NCBI RefSeq assembly: GCF_000166275.1
Contig: NZ_CM001023.1
Span: 2,669,001 to 2,733,000 of the forward strand
Length of the DNA stretch: 64,000 bases
Reading direction: 5' to 3'
Source of the DNA: Algoriphagus machipongonensis
Lineage (GTDB): Bacteria; Bacteroidota; Bacteroidia; Cytophagales; Cyclobacteriaceae
Part shown: positions 41,903 through 51,346 of the stretch, piece by piece
Numbering within the stretch: position 1 is the stretch's first letter
Layout: each line of letters starts with the position of its first letter
Made by a program: the position numbers and the translations under genes
Notes under the pieces: generated by a model
Told to the model about the DNA's origin: nothing
What the model saw: the letters and a program-made list of their open reading frames with translations, nothing else
The model's database searches: none

Positions 41903-43420
41903 ATGAAAAAAAGCTACTTCTCCTTAATTCTATTTCTCCTATTAATTCAACACACTTTTGCTCAGTTGACTAGGGATGAAATCATTAAAGAGTCCAACAA
42001 AGAGTTGAGATCATCGCTATTGAAATTTAAGGAGTATCTGAGTATCCCAAACAACGGATCCCTTCCTTCAGATATTCAGGCGAATCTAGCTTGGTGCAAA
42101 GAAGCTTTGGAAAGTAGAGGGTTTAAAACTCAAGAATTGAAATCCGGTAGGGTGCCACATCTATTTGCAGCAGGCGAAATGGATCCAAAAAAGAAAACCA
42201 TTTTGGTGTACATGCAGATCGATGGCCAGCCTGTTGATTCAAGCTCTTGGGATCAGGAAAGCCCATATATCCCAGCTTTAAAGATGGAAGAAGGAGATTC
42301 TTGGGAAGAAATCAATTGGAATTTTTTAGAAGGTCCCATTGATCCAGAATGGAAAATATTTGCCAGATCAGCCTCAGACTCCAAAGGTCCGACAATGACA
42401 TTTTTAACAGCCTTAGATATACTGAGACGAACTGGAAATACTCCTTCTGTGAATCTAAAGTTTATCTTGGATTTTCAAGAGGAGTTGAGCTCTCCCGAAT
42501 TAGCTGATGTAGTTTCCCAAAACAAACAATTATTCAAAGCCGATGGTATTCTCATCATGGATGGCACTCGCCACATCTCCAATTTGCCCAATTTGACATT
42601 TGGGGCTAGAGGAATCGCTACAGCTACGATCAAAGTCTTTGGAGCTAAAAACGACCTTCATTCAGGGCAATATGGAAATTTTGCACCCAACCCAGTTTTC
42701 TCTCTTTCAAAACTATTGGCAGCAATGAAAGATGATCAAGGAAAAGTCCTTATACCAGGATTCTATGATGGTATAGAACTTACAGAAGCAGATATCCAAG
42801 CAATGAAAGAAGTTCCTGAAGATTTGGAAACCATCAAAAATGAATTGGGTTTTGCAGAATCGGAAAAAGTAGGAAACACGCTTCAGGAAGCCTTACAATA
42901 TCCATCATTGAATGTTCGCGGACTCCAGGCAGCTTGGGTTGGAGAAGAAGTGAGAACTTTAATTCCTTCGGAAGCCATTGCAGAAATCGATATGAGGTTA
43001 GTAAAAGAAACTCCTGCAGAAAGGCAAATAGCTCTACTCAGAAAGTTTATTGTCGATCAAGGCTATCATCTGGTTGACGGGAAACCGACAGCAACAGATA
43101 GACAAAATTATCCTAAACTGGCATCTTTTGATTTTAGGATAGGATCAGCACCCTTTAGGTCAGAGATAGATTCCCCATTTGGAGATTGGCTCAAAGAGGG
43201 AATGAATTATATCTTTGATGAGAACTTCATTAATACCAGAACCACAGGAGGCTCACAGCCAATGGCTCCTTTTATCAATAGTTTAGGTGTACCGGCTGTA
43301 TCAGTTAGAATTCCCAATCCTGACAACAGCATTCACGCACCCAATGAAAACATACGAATCGGAAATTACCTTGAAGGTATTCAAACCTGTTTGGCCCTAA
43401 TGAGTATTCCTTTTAAATAA
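41903..43420 (+). CDS. Secreted M20-family metallopeptidase with atypical first metal site
   Basis: The 505-residue protein starts at ATG 41903, giving a signal peptide (MKKSYFSLILFLLLIQHTFAQ). M20 features are ARSASDSKGPTMTFLTALDI (bridging Asp), FQEELSSPEL (catalytic Glu pair), DLHSGQYGN and SIHAPNENI (later His ligands). The first metal-binding motif, normally GH-x-D, reads MQIDGQPVD, so the expected His is Gln. Dimerisation-domain residues seem intact. It may be a divergent clade with altered metal use, or a peptidase of reduced activity. Confidence 0.82.
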   Translation: MKKSYFSLILFLLLIQHTFAQLTRDEIIKESNKELRSSLLKFKEYLSIPNNGSLPSDIQANLAWCKEALESRGFKTQELKSGRVPHLFAAGEMDPKKKTILVYMQIDGQPVDSSSWDQESPYIPALKMEEGDSWEEINWNFLEGPIDPEWKIFARSASDSKGPTMTFLTALDILRRTGNTPSVNLKFILDFQEELSSPELADVVSQNKQLFKADGILIMDGTRHISNLPNLTFGARGIATATIKVFGAKNDLHSGQYGNFAPNPVFSLSKLLAAMKDDQGKVLIPGFYDGIELTEADIQAMKEVPEDLETIKNELGFAESEKVGNTLQEALQYPSLNVRGLQAAWVGEEVRTLIPSEAIAEIDMRLVKETPAERQIALLRKFIVDQGYHLVDGKPTATDRQNYPKLASFDFRIGSAPFRSEIDSPFGDWLKEGMNYIFDENFINTRTTGGSQPMAPFINSLGVPAVSVRIPNPDNSIHAPNENIRIGNYLEGIQTCLALMSIPFK

Positions 43421-43444
43421 ATAAAGTAGAATAAAAATCAACCT

Positions 43445-43918
43445 ATGCAGATTCCAAGTTTGGCGGAGATCAAAAAAGAATTGAGCCATTTAAACGAACA
43501 AGAGCTGAAAGACCTGATTGTAGATTTAAGTAAATTCAGTAGGGATAATAAAGCCTATTTGTTCTTTAAATTATATGGCAGGGATTCACCAGGCTTATAC
43601 CTACAAATGGTTCAGGAAGAATTGGAAACTGAATTTGACTTAGCAAGAGCCGACCATTCTTATTATGCGAAGAAGTCCATCCAGAAAATTCGTAGGAAAA
43701 TGAACAAACTCCTTAAACTCAGTAAGCATAAACCTGATCAAGTTGAAGGATTGTTGTTTTTCTGCGAGCAAATGAAAGAGCATGGGTTTTTGGAACATGA
43801 CAATCGGGTTATTGATAATTTATACCAAGTGCAATTAAATAAAGTGCAAAAATTGATTAGCACTTTGCATGAAGATTTGCAATTTGATTACGAAGGCAGG
43901 GTTGAGGAGTTAGCCTAA
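43445..43918 (+). CDS. Helical hypothetical protein
   Basis: The 157-residue, strongly helical, charged protein (LAEIKKELSHLNEQELKDLI, KKSIQKIRRKMNKLLKLSKH) has no signal peptide or membrane helix. It is not recognised beyond looking like a conserved Bacteroidota protein of unknown function. It starts 24 bases after the M20 gene, so cotranscription is likely. The basic central segment could contact nucleic acid, but that is speculation. Confidence 0.6.
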   Translation: MQIPSLAEIKKELSHLNEQELKDLIVDLSKFSRDNKAYLFFKLYGRDSPGLYLQMVQEELETEFDLARADHSYYAKKSIQKIRRKMNKLLKLSKHKPDQVEGLLFFCEQMKEHGFLEHDNRVIDNLYQVQLNKVQKLISTLHEDLQFDYEGRVEELA

Positions 43919-43969
43919 GCTTGAAGTATACCTTAGGCAAATATTTACTACTTAAGATCAAATAAACTC

Positions 43970-44857
43970 ATGATTCAGCACAAAAACATACTCCTTTTGT
44001 TCCTTTTAGGATTGGTTTATTTCAATTCATATTCCCAGGTTAAAAATTTGGGGAAAGCGGATTTTGAGGATTGGAAAAATGATCGAATTGAAGAAGTCAC
44101 ATCTGAAAATGGATGGCTTAATCTTTCTGGTTTATTTTGGCTTAATAATGAATTAAAATTCTTAAACACCCTCAATCAAGAGCTCATTTTAGAGACTCAA
44201 TCTAGGAATGAAAACCTTGGTTATTTTGAGTGGAATGCTGATTCTGTATGGTTTATTCCCAATTCAAGGACGAGGGAAAAATTCAATTTACCTTCGAAAA
44301 TTCTCCAATTTCCAGAGGAAAGCTATGGTAGTAATGCATTGAAAATTCCTCCTTGGAAATGGTCCATAATTGAAAGAGATGAATCTTTTGGAGTTAGAAC
44401 CCGAAATTTGAACCACCCTTCGATTTCAAAGTTTAATGGAATCCCTGCCTATGGATACCAAGAAAATTGGTCGATAGAAGCCCAATTCATTCCAAAATTC
44501 AATGAATCGATCTTGATAAAAAATGTAGTGGGGCAAGAATATGAGGTGAATGTAATGGGGCATATTTTATTCCAATATGAAGGTCAAGATCATGAGCTTT
44601 TGGCTTTTGAGGAAGAGGGTAAACTTTGGGTGATTTTTTCAGATCTAACAAATGAAAAGGAAACCTATCCTTCAGGTAGATATATGTATGTCGGTTTTCC
44701 TGATAGAACCGGCAAACTTAATCTGGATTTTAACTATGCCTACAATCCACCCTGTGCATTTACAAAATTTGCAACTTGTCCTATTCCCCCAAAAGAAAAC
44801 AGATTGGATTTTGCAATACCAGCAGGAGAGAAGTGGCCCAAGGATTTGGGGTATTAA
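43970..44857 (+). CDS. Secreted DUF1684 protein
   Basis: The 295-residue protein has a signal peptide (LLFLLGLVYFNSYSQ). DUF1684 blocks are GWLNLSGLFWLNNELKFLNT, ERDESFGVRTRNLNHPSISK and the C-terminal NLDFNYAYNPPCAFTKFATC followed by PIPPKENRL. The conserved N-Y-x-YNPPC-x-F motif is diagnostic. Function is unknown; the family is common in Bacteroidota and Actinobacteria. It ends 16 bases from the converging Ig-like lipoprotein gene. Confidence 0.87.
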   Translation: MIQHKNILLLFLLGLVYFNSYSQVKNLGKADFEDWKNDRIEEVTSENGWLNLSGLFWLNNELKFLNTLNQELILETQSRNENLGYFEWNADSVWFIPNSRTREKFNLPSKILQFPEESYGSNALKIPPWKWSIIERDESFGVRTRNLNHPSISKFNGIPAYGYQENWSIEAQFIPKFNESILIKNVVGQEYEVNVMGHILFQYEGQDHELLAFEEEGKLWVIFSDLTNEKETYPSGRYMYVGFPDRTGKLNLDFNYAYNPPCAFTKFATCPIPPKENRLDFAIPAGEKWPKDLGY

Positions 44858-44873
44858 TCAAAACTTGTTTTAA

Positions 44874-45968
44874 TTAATTTTTAACAGAAAACTCTATCGT
44901 TGAAATTGCTTCTTCGGATTCCTTTGATTGATTGTTTTCTAAATCAATCTCAAAAAGTCGATTCAAGTTATTGCCAGCCAAATCCTCTAAGCGAGTTTCG
45001 ATTTCCACTTTATAACTTCCAGCCTTCCATCTTTCAGTAGGTAAAAATCTAATCCTGTTTTCGTGGCTAGCAAGTTCCCATGTTCCGGGAATCTCTAAAT
45101 TCTCTTCACTTTTTATAATAAAAACCTCTTGTAATAATGCATAATCCAAAGGCTCTAAAAAATTCATTTGAAACGCATCCTTGGTCTCAGCTTTAGGTAC
45201 CTCTAATTCCCAATTTGATGGAGTGGGAGATACGCTATCCCGATCAGTGACTGTATAAGCTTTTATGAAGTCTGAAGACATAGCTAAACCATTTTTGCTT
45301 TTCCAACCCTCTGTAACAATCAGTTTATAATTTTGATTTTTTTCCAAAGGAGCTCCCATTTCTAAATTGGGAATTAAATCTCTTTTAATCCTCCCCGGAT
45401 CCAACCATACCGTCAATTGTGTTCCTGTTTGATCCCATAATTCAGGTTGAAGGTTTAAAAAGACAGCAGGTACTGTATCTTGATCGGCGTCCAGAAGTTT
45501 TATATAATTTAATGCCACTCCCTCTTTCATGGGTTGAGAAAATTTCAAATAGACTTTAAGTAGGTTTTCTGGAACAGTATCCTGGCTTGGGAAAACTGAT
45601 TCCACCACAGGGATCATTTCCACATCGTCCAGAGTTGGAATAGAAATCTCTTTGACAACTTTACCTTTTACCAGTATTTCATAGGTTAAGCCCCTAGTAA
45701 ATGGAATAATAGGCTTAAATACTTTGACTTCATTTTGTGTTTTTAATTCACCAAAAATTGAAACCCTCTCAGTATCCTGAACTAACCGAATTTCTAAATC
45801 CTTTGCTTCAAGTAGATCTGGAATTTTGATTCCTATCGCTTTTTGATCATCCCATAAAACAGCATAATCTATCTCGTTATTTTCCGAGCAGGAAACCAAG
45901 AGTATTGAAACAAAAAAAATCAGATTATGAATGAAACATAACCTGATTTTAAAAAAATAAACAATCAT
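44874..45968 (-). CDS. Lipoprotein with Ig-like (SbsA-type) domains
   Basis: The 364-residue protein has a lipoprotein signal (IFFVSILLVSCSENN, Cys near 27). The rest is beta-rich. One segment (VESVFPSQDTVPENLLKVYL then KFSQPM) matches the SbsA-type Ig-like pattern (P-x-D-x-x-x-x-x-x-x-I-x-F-S-x-P-M). A second similar domain may lie in the C-terminal third. It is likely a surface adhesion or binding module. Its start overlaps the stop of the preceding propeller gene by one base (TAATG), which signals coupled translation. Confidence 0.68.
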   Translation of the reverse strand: MIVYFFKIRLCFIHNLIFFVSILLVSCSENNEIDYAVLWDDQKAIGIKIPDLLEAKDLEIRLVQDTERVSIFGELKTQNEVKVFKPIIPFTRGLTYEILVKGKVVKEISIPTLDDVEMIPVVESVFPSQDTVPENLLKVYLKFSQPMKEGVALNYIKLLDADQDTVPAVFLNLQPELWDQTGTQLTVWLDPGRIKRDLIPNLEMGAPLEKNQNYKLIVTEGWKSKNGLAMSSDFIKAYTVTDRDSVSPTPSNWELEVPKAETKDAFQMNFLEPLDYALLQEVFIIKSEENLEIPGTWELASHENRIRFLPTERWKAGSYKVEIETRLEDLAGNNLNRLFEIDLENNQSKESEEAISTIEFSVKN

Positions 45969-47089
45969 TATCTCAGTAAATATTCAGCTTTATCTGTACT
46001 CCATAAATCTAGTGATCCATTGGATTTCCTTTGAAGAATTATCATGGTTCCATCATCCATTTTATCTAATTGCTGCACATTTGTTAAGGGCATAGAAACA
46101 AAGTCAACTCCCTCAGTTGCAAAGTTATCTGGAACTGGCTCAGTAAGTGAACCTTCAAAGCTTTCTATATCTTCAAAATTAACTCTGAAAACTGGTCTAT
46201 TGGAATTTGCCATCACCAGGTAGGACTTACCATCTTTTTCAACATTCAATATATCCAAAGGCTGATTTCCACTACCCATTTCTGCAATCGTTCTTCCTTT
46301 GATATGCTTCCCAGCAGTCAAATCGTCCATCGGGAATAAAACTAAAGGTGTACATGTATAACTAGCCACCAAGTATTCCTTACCATTGATTTCAGCAGTA
46401 GTAAACGTCTTGATTGGGGAAGTAGTCTCGTACCTTCCATGAGCAGCATGAAAGATCTCTAAAGATGCAAAATCCTGATCATCTGTGAATGGAAAAGGGA
46501 TACTTCGGAACGTGGAACTGAATTCTTGATTGGATAGACCACTAACCAATAATTTTCCATTGGAATAACCCAAGTCAGAAATTGAAGAAACTCTCAATGA
46601 GCGACCTCTTCCATCTTTGGCATCTTCCGCAGGTGAATTATTGAGTTCAACAGAAGCAAATTCAACATCCTCTAAAGAAACAGGCATCATTTGATCTCCT
46701 TCTAACTTTAACAAAACTGGAGTTCCATCTGCAGCTTGGACAGCCATATAAACTTTCTTGGAAGTAGGGTTTACTGCAATATCCAAAATGGAGATGTTAT
46801 CCACTGTGGTACCCATGCGATCCGCTAACTTTTTATCGATCCCTTTTAAATCAATGCTTTCTATGTCTTTGGTATATTCATTATCCTTGGTGTTGATTGC
46901 AAAAACTGAGGCACTTTTGGAATCTCCAAGAAAAAGAACTCCCTCTGGGCCAAAAGCCAAAGAGGTAATGGACTTGATTTCGGGTGTGCCTTTGGCCATA
47001 CCATAAGGCAGCTCAACCGAACGAAAAGTAAATGCCAAAATGGATGTCATCAGTAGACAAATACCTATAAGCAGACTTTTATTTTTCAT
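45968..47089 (-). CDS. Exported beta-propeller-like hypothetical protein
   Basis: The 373-residue protein has a signal peptide (SLLIGICLLMTSILAFTFRS). Repeated strands such as SITSLAFGPEGVLFLGDSKS, ILDIAVNPTSKKVYMAVQ and SDLGYSNGKLLVSGLSNQEF suggest a six- or seven-bladed propeller of NHL/SMP type. No catalytic residues were identified. It is translationally coupled to the Ig-like lipoprotein, so the two may form a surface complex. Function unknown. Confidence 0.6.
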   Translation of the reverse strand: MKNKSLLIGICLLMTSILAFTFRSVELPYGMAKGTPEIKSITSLAFGPEGVLFLGDSKSASVFAINTKDNEYTKDIESIDLKGIDKKLADRMGTTVDNISILDIAVNPTSKKVYMAVQAADGTPVLLKLEGDQMMPVSLEDVEFASVELNNSPAEDAKDGRGRSLRVSSISDLGYSNGKLLVSGLSNQEFSSTFRSIPFPFTDDQDFASLEIFHAAHGRYETTSPIKTFTTAEINGKEYLVASYTCTPLVLFPMDDLTAGKHIKGRTIAEMGSGNQPLDILNVEKDGKSYLVMANSNRPVFRVNFEDIESFEGSLTEPVPDNFATEGVDFVSMPLTNVQQLDKMDDGTMIILQRKSNGSLDLWSTDKAEYLLR

Positions 47090-47211
47090 GATTAATTTGG
47101 TTTAAATATCTGAGGATTATTAAGTTAATCAATTATTGTCAAACTAGGTAAGAACTCGTAATGTTTCCAAGGCAATCATCTACATCTTAGAATAAGAAAT
47201 AATTATTTTTC

Positions 47212-48252
47212 TCAGTGATTCTTCCACCAAGCTTTATTCTCCCTAGGTCTATCAAGTGTGATCAATTCACCTATCATGGGAGTGATATAGTCTATTTCCC
47301 TTCTTTCTGCCGATTCTATAAATTTTTCCACAGGTTCGGTCCAAGAATGTTGCGCCAAAGAAAATCCAGCCCAATGAACAGGCATAATTTGCTTGGCTTG
47401 GCCATCCATGGCTGCTTGAACACTTTCATCTGGAAATAAGTGAATTAACCTCCAGTTTTCATTGTATTGTCCACATTCCATCCAGGCAAAATCAAAAGGA
47501 CCTAAACGCTTTCCTACTTCTTCAAAATGCTCCCCATATCCACCATCTCCGCTAAACCAGATATTTTCATTATTTGTTTTAAATGCCCAGCCACCCCACA
47601 TGGATTTTGCTCTGTCTGTCAGCCCTCTACCAGAAAAATGTCTCGTAGGTGTATAGGTTATTTGAATATTATTCAAATCTTCACTTTTCCACCAATTAAA
47701 CTCAGTTATCAGATCAGAATCAATACCCCATTTGACAAGATGACGAGCTACGCCCATTCCTACATAATATTGTTTCACTTTTCCTTTTAGCTTGAGAATA
47801 CTATCCAAGTCTAAGTGGTCATAATGATCATGGGTCATCAAAAGCAAATCAATTTCAGGGAACTCATCGATAAGAGATAAAGTATCTTGGCTAAATCGTT
47901 TTGTGGAAAAAGGAGCTATAGGAGAGGCATTAGGTCCAAGCATGGGATCAATAAGAATGGTCTTATTATTCAATCGCAGGAGAATTGCGGAATGTCCATA
48001 CCAAATGAATTTCGCCTTCTCAGAGGGTTTCAAAAACTCCTTTTTATCAAATCCAATGACTGGAATAGGCTTTTTAGACTCCCTGCCTTCCTTCTCACAA
48101 AACTGCTTGTATAAAAATTTAGGAAGGGCTTGAAAGCTAAAATCCATACTTGTAGGCTCTAGGTTGAGAAACTTTTCACCATCCCAGTTTTCAATTTCTT
48201 TATATTTTTCAATATCACTTTTGGTGATCTTACCACCGAACTGCTTTCTCAT
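47212..48252 (-). CDS. Metallo-beta-lactamase-fold hydrolase (NAPE-PLD/UlaG-like), soluble paralogue
   Basis: The 346-residue protein has the metal site LLMTHDHYDHLDLDS and FSGDGGYGEHFEE, with MPVHWAGF at the C-terminus. It is clearly a paralogue of the gene at 34204, sharing HFSGRGL and the MECGQYNENWR/LECGQYNERWK block. It begins just where the membrane anchor of the other copy ends, and an in-frame stop upstream excludes extension. The protein is therefore predicted to be soluble and cytoplasmic. Substrate unknown. Confidence 0.86.
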   Translation of the reverse strand: MRKQFGGKITKSDIEKYKEIENWDGEKFLNLEPTSMDFSFQALPKFLYKQFCEKEGRESKKPIPVIGFDKKEFLKPSEKAKFIWYGHSAILLRLNNKTILIDPMLGPNASPIAPFSTKRFSQDTLSLIDEFPEIDLLLMTHDHYDHLDLDSILKLKGKVKQYYVGMGVARHLVKWGIDSDLITEFNWWKSEDLNNIQITYTPTRHFSGRGLTDRAKSMWGGWAFKTNNENIWFSGDGGYGEHFEEVGKRLGPFDFAWMECGQYNENWRLIHLFPDESVQAAMDGQAKQIMPVHWAGFSLAQHSWTEPVEKFIESAERREIDYITPMIGELITLDRPRENKAWWKNH

Positions 48253-48505
48253 TCCATTGATATATTAAAAACTTCACCTCCTCATCAGAAAAAAGAGGAC
48301 TAAATACCTAACTCAAACTGAATAAACATGCCATGAGTTTCAAACTTCTTTTTTCTAAGAATAAGGTAAAAGGTACTGCATTTGGAACCAATCTTTAGAT
48401 AATTGAATGACAGATGGTTATATGATGTTTTGAAAAATTCAATTAAATTAAGCTTAAATTTTTTAATCAAATAGTTCTTTCATAAACCTTAATGCTCTTT
48501 TAAAT

Positions 48506-49651
48506 ATGACTGGCCTGACTGTTTTAGATGTATTCATAAGTTTGGTTTTCATTTACTTGCTATACAGCCTTTTTGCCATGACAGTGATAGAATTTATCAC
48601 TTCCTCTTTTGGCTCCAGGTCAAAAAATTTACAAACAGGAATTGACCGGCTATTGGCAGATGATAACCAATCCAGTAAGTGGAATCACACATTTCTTAAC
48701 CTATTTTATTCATTCTCCACCAATGCATTCACACAGTTTTTCTATAAACACCCTTCCATCAAATATTTAGGTCATAAAGGGATCAATACCAAGCCTTCCT
48801 ACATTTCGGCAAATAGGTTTAGTAGCACGCTTGTAGATATTTTGAAGAAAGGATATCATGAGGAATCGACAGATAATATCTCAGCTTCTTTGGGGCAAAT
48901 ATTACCTTTTGATTTATCAGAGTTGGAGGCTAGAATCGATCAGTTAAAAGCTGATTTGAAGGATCTCAAATCAAAACCAAGTAGCAGTTCTTTTGAAATA
49001 GAAGCCACTCAGGAAGAACTTGATTTTTTAAAAAATGACCTTCAAAAGAGATTGCAAAGATTTGGAGAGTCTTTTCATGAAGACTTGAACATAGGTCCAG
49101 ATACAAAATATCAATTAAGTTCTCTGTGGAATAAATCAGAAAATGACATTGAAAAATTTCAAAGCCTTATCAACCATTGGTTTGAAGAGCAAATGGATAG
49201 AATTTCGGGTTGGTATAAAAGAAAAGTCACTTTCCTGACCTTCTTAGTAGGTTTTATAATTGCGGCATTGTTTAATGTAGACACCATTCACCTGGTAAAG
49301 GATTTGTCTCAGAATGAAACCATGAGAACACTTTTAGTGGATAGTGCGCAGGAATTTATTGCTAATAATCCGGATGGAATCACCGAAAACATGACTTCCG
49401 AACAGAGAGATTATATCAGTTCAGTAAAGAAGGAAATGGATCAATATACTTCTGTATTAAGCAATAATAAAGAAGACAATTTTCCAGCAATTTTAGGTTG
49501 GCTTATTTCTGCATTTGCATTTTCATTAGGCGCACCATTTTGGTTTGACTTGTTGAATAAACTGATGAAAGTTCGCCCTTCCATTCAGATACCTGCAAAT
49601 AATCCAGAAAAGAAGGGTTCTGAAGATGTAATCACTAAAGCAATTGGGTGA
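48506..49651 (+). CDS. Membrane protein with central coiled coil
   Basis: The 381-residue protein has an N-terminal transmembrane helix (TVLDVFISLVFIYLLYSLFA), a long soluble region with coiled-coil heptads (LSELEARIDQLKADLKDLKS near 140), a second membrane helix (VTFLTFLVGFIIAALFNVDT near 250) and a third near 340 (ILGWLISAFAFSLGAPFWFD). The architecture is known from unannotated bacterial membrane proteins; function unknown. Its stop overlaps the start of the YdjC-type gene (TGATG), suggesting a coupled two-gene unit. Confidence 0.65.
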   Translation: MTGLTVLDVFISLVFIYLLYSLFAMTVIEFITSSFGSRSKNLQTGIDRLLADDNQSSKWNHTFLNLFYSFSTNAFTQFFYKHPSIKYLGHKGINTKPSYISANRFSSTLVDILKKGYHEESTDNISASLGQILPFDLSELEARIDQLKADLKDLKSKPSSSSFEIEATQEELDFLKNDLQKRLQRFGESFHEDLNIGPDTKYQLSSLWNKSENDIEKFQSLINHWFEEQMDRISGWYKRKVTFLTFLVGFIIAALFNVDTIHLVKDLSQNETMRTLLVDSAQEFIANNPDGITENMTSEQRDYISSVKKEMDQYTSVLSNNKEDNFPAILGWLISAFAFSLGAPFWFDLLNKLMKVRPSIQIPANNPEKKGSEDVITKAIG

Positions 49652-50853
49652 TGGAAACGTATCGAGGTATTGCCACAACACTGATGAATTCGAGAATTGA
49701 TTATCCTTCTGTAAATGCAAGGAAAGGAGTCCTTTTGAACGCAGGTTCTGAAATCGAAATATCACATGCTATTAAAGGGGAAATGTACCGATCTACCGAT
49801 ATTTGGTATGTTTTGACGAACCACACATTTGTTTGGAGTGGAACCATTCATACACCTCAATCGGTCCCTTTTATTGAAAAAAAGCTTTTGATTACGGCCG
49901 ATGATATTGGGATCGTTCAGGAGATTGATGAAGGAGCAAAAATGGCTTTATATAACAAGTGGATTAACTCAGTAGCCATTTTGGTCAATGGAAAAACTGA
50001 ATCCAATTTAACTGAGCTTTATGAATTCCTGAAAAACAACTGCAGCAAAAGCTCTGATATTCCACTAATTGATACAACCCATTTAGGTTTACATTTTACC
50101 ATGACTTCGGGAGAACCAGTAGCAAACCCCGCGGATGTAGGATTACTTTTGGATGATAAGGGCTGTTTCAAAAAATTCACAAAATTCAATAAAGACTATG
50201 AAGCAGATCAATATGTCCACCAAATCATCCTAGAGTTTCAAGCTCAGTATGATAAATTTAAAAGTGTTTTTAAGAGAGAACCCGATCATTTGACCTCTCA
50301 TCATGATGTTCTCACTTTCAACCGACCTCTTTTTCATTTTATGAACGAATGGTCCGATAAAAGAAATATTCCTATCAGGAATCATAAATTTTTACCATCC
50401 GGAAAGAGATTTTGGTATGACACTTTGGTTTTGAGAAATGTAGACCTCCCAAGCATATCAAGAATGAATGACTGGAAAAATGATTTTGGAACAAAAGCTT
50501 ATGGACCTGAACATACGTTCGTTGCACATTACGGACCTCTTCCACCTTTGGCAGTAGTTGATTATAACAAACAGGTCAGGAAGAAAAAGAAAATACTCAA
50601 GGAAGGAATATTGGATTTTTTACTGAGCAAAGATCAAGTCAGAGAAATAGTAATTCACCTGATTAAGTCTGAAAATAGAAGACAAAGAGACTTGATCAAA
50701 GAGCATCAATCATTGCTTGATTTATATTCTGGCATAGACATAAAATATTTTGATGGGAGAGTGGCAGAATACTTATCACTCAAAAACAATAACCCTATTA
50801 AATTAAGTCCTTGGATTGCCTTTTTACCTTGTTCTCAACAAGCTGTTACTTAG
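49651..50853 (+). CDS. SH3-like domain fused to YdjC/ChbG-type deacetylase
   Basis: The 400-residue protein has residues about 15-70 (ARKGVLLNAGSEIEISHAIK, then a strand with YVLTNHTFVWSG) resembling a bacterial SH3 domain. From about 85 the YdjC fold follows: LLITADDIGIVQEIDEGA (metal Asp pair), THLGLHFTMTSGEP and EPDHLTSHHDVLTFNRPLF (metal His). ChbG-type enzymes remove N-acetyl groups from chito-oligosaccharides. An SH3 module could target peptidoglycan or partner proteins. There is no signal peptide. I start at ATG 49651, overlapping the membrane protein stop; a GTG lies one codon earlier. Confidence 0.78.
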   Translation: METYRGIATTLMNSRIDYPSVNARKGVLLNAGSEIEISHAIKGEMYRSTDIWYVLTNHTFVWSGTIHTPQSVPFIEKKLLITADDIGIVQEIDEGAKMALYNKWINSVAILVNGKTESNLTELYEFLKNNCSKSSDIPLIDTTHLGLHFTMTSGEPVANPADVGLLLDDKGCFKKFTKFNKDYEADQYVHQIILEFQAQYDKFKSVFKREPDHLTSHHDVLTFNRPLFHFMNEWSDKRNIPIRNHKFLPSGKRFWYDTLVLRNVDLPSISRMNDWKNDFGTKAYGPEHTFVAHYGPLPPLAVVDYNKQVRKKKKILKEGILDFLLSKDQVREIVIHLIKSENRRQRDLIKEHQSLLDLYSGIDIKYFDGRVAEYLSLKNNNPIKLSPWIAFLPCSQQAVT

Positions 50854-50893
50854 AACTACTCAATTAACTACAGTCATTTAGACTTTCAAAGAC

Positions 50894-50919
50894 AAAGGCA
50901 ATCATTCCCGATTGCCTTT
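50894..50919. terminator. Bidirectional hairpin between convergent genes
   Basis: Arms AAAGGCAATC and GATTGCCTTT (50894-50903, 50910-50919) have a 6-base loop. They are followed by TATTTTTT on the plus strand and A/T-rich sequence on the other. The minus-strand gene stop lies within the stem. Confidence 0.8.
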
Positions 50920-51333
50920 ATTTTTTGTCAATTCATAAATGGCTCCGGACCTAAGTTCGTAATCCAGAGAGTTAATAAACGAGTCAATTTCTCCTAAGTG
51001 AAACTCAATCTCATACCTGATTTTGGCCAAGCCACGGTAATAGTCCAACCAAAAAGGATCAAAATCATCTATACCATACAAATTGGACCAAGCAAGAAAA
51101 TCCGGTTCCTCCACATAATCTTCCAATGACCTCAAGCAAAGGTATATACATATCAGTTGATTAGATTCTTCAAAATCATTGTATTCATCCTCAATGAATA
51201 TTTCCCAACTACCTGAACTTGAGTGAAACATCACTTGCAATAGTGACTCCTTTGACCCCAAAAGCTCCACACGAATCGAATGATCTTTTTGGTATTTTTT
51301 TAATTTCGCTATTTCAGAAAAACTCTGTTTCAT
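50902..51333 (-). CDS. Hypothetical acidic protein
   Basis: The 143-residue soluble, acidic, aromatic-rich protein (FDPFWLDYYRGLAKIRYEIE) has no signal peptide or recognised domain. It is flanked by the bidirectional hairpin at its 3' end and the 160-nt repeat at its 5' end, 14 bases from the start codon. The promoter must lie within or beyond the repeat. No function is proposed. Confidence 0.5.
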   Translation of the reverse strand: MKQSFSEIAKLKKYQKDHSIRVELLGSKESLLQVMFHSSSGSWEIFIEDEYNDFEESNQLICIYLCLRSLEDYVEEPDFLAWSNLYGIDDFDPFWLDYYRGLAKIRYEIEFHLGEIDSFINSLDYELRSGAIYELTKNKGNRE

Positions 51334-51346
51334 CTGTCAAAAAAAA

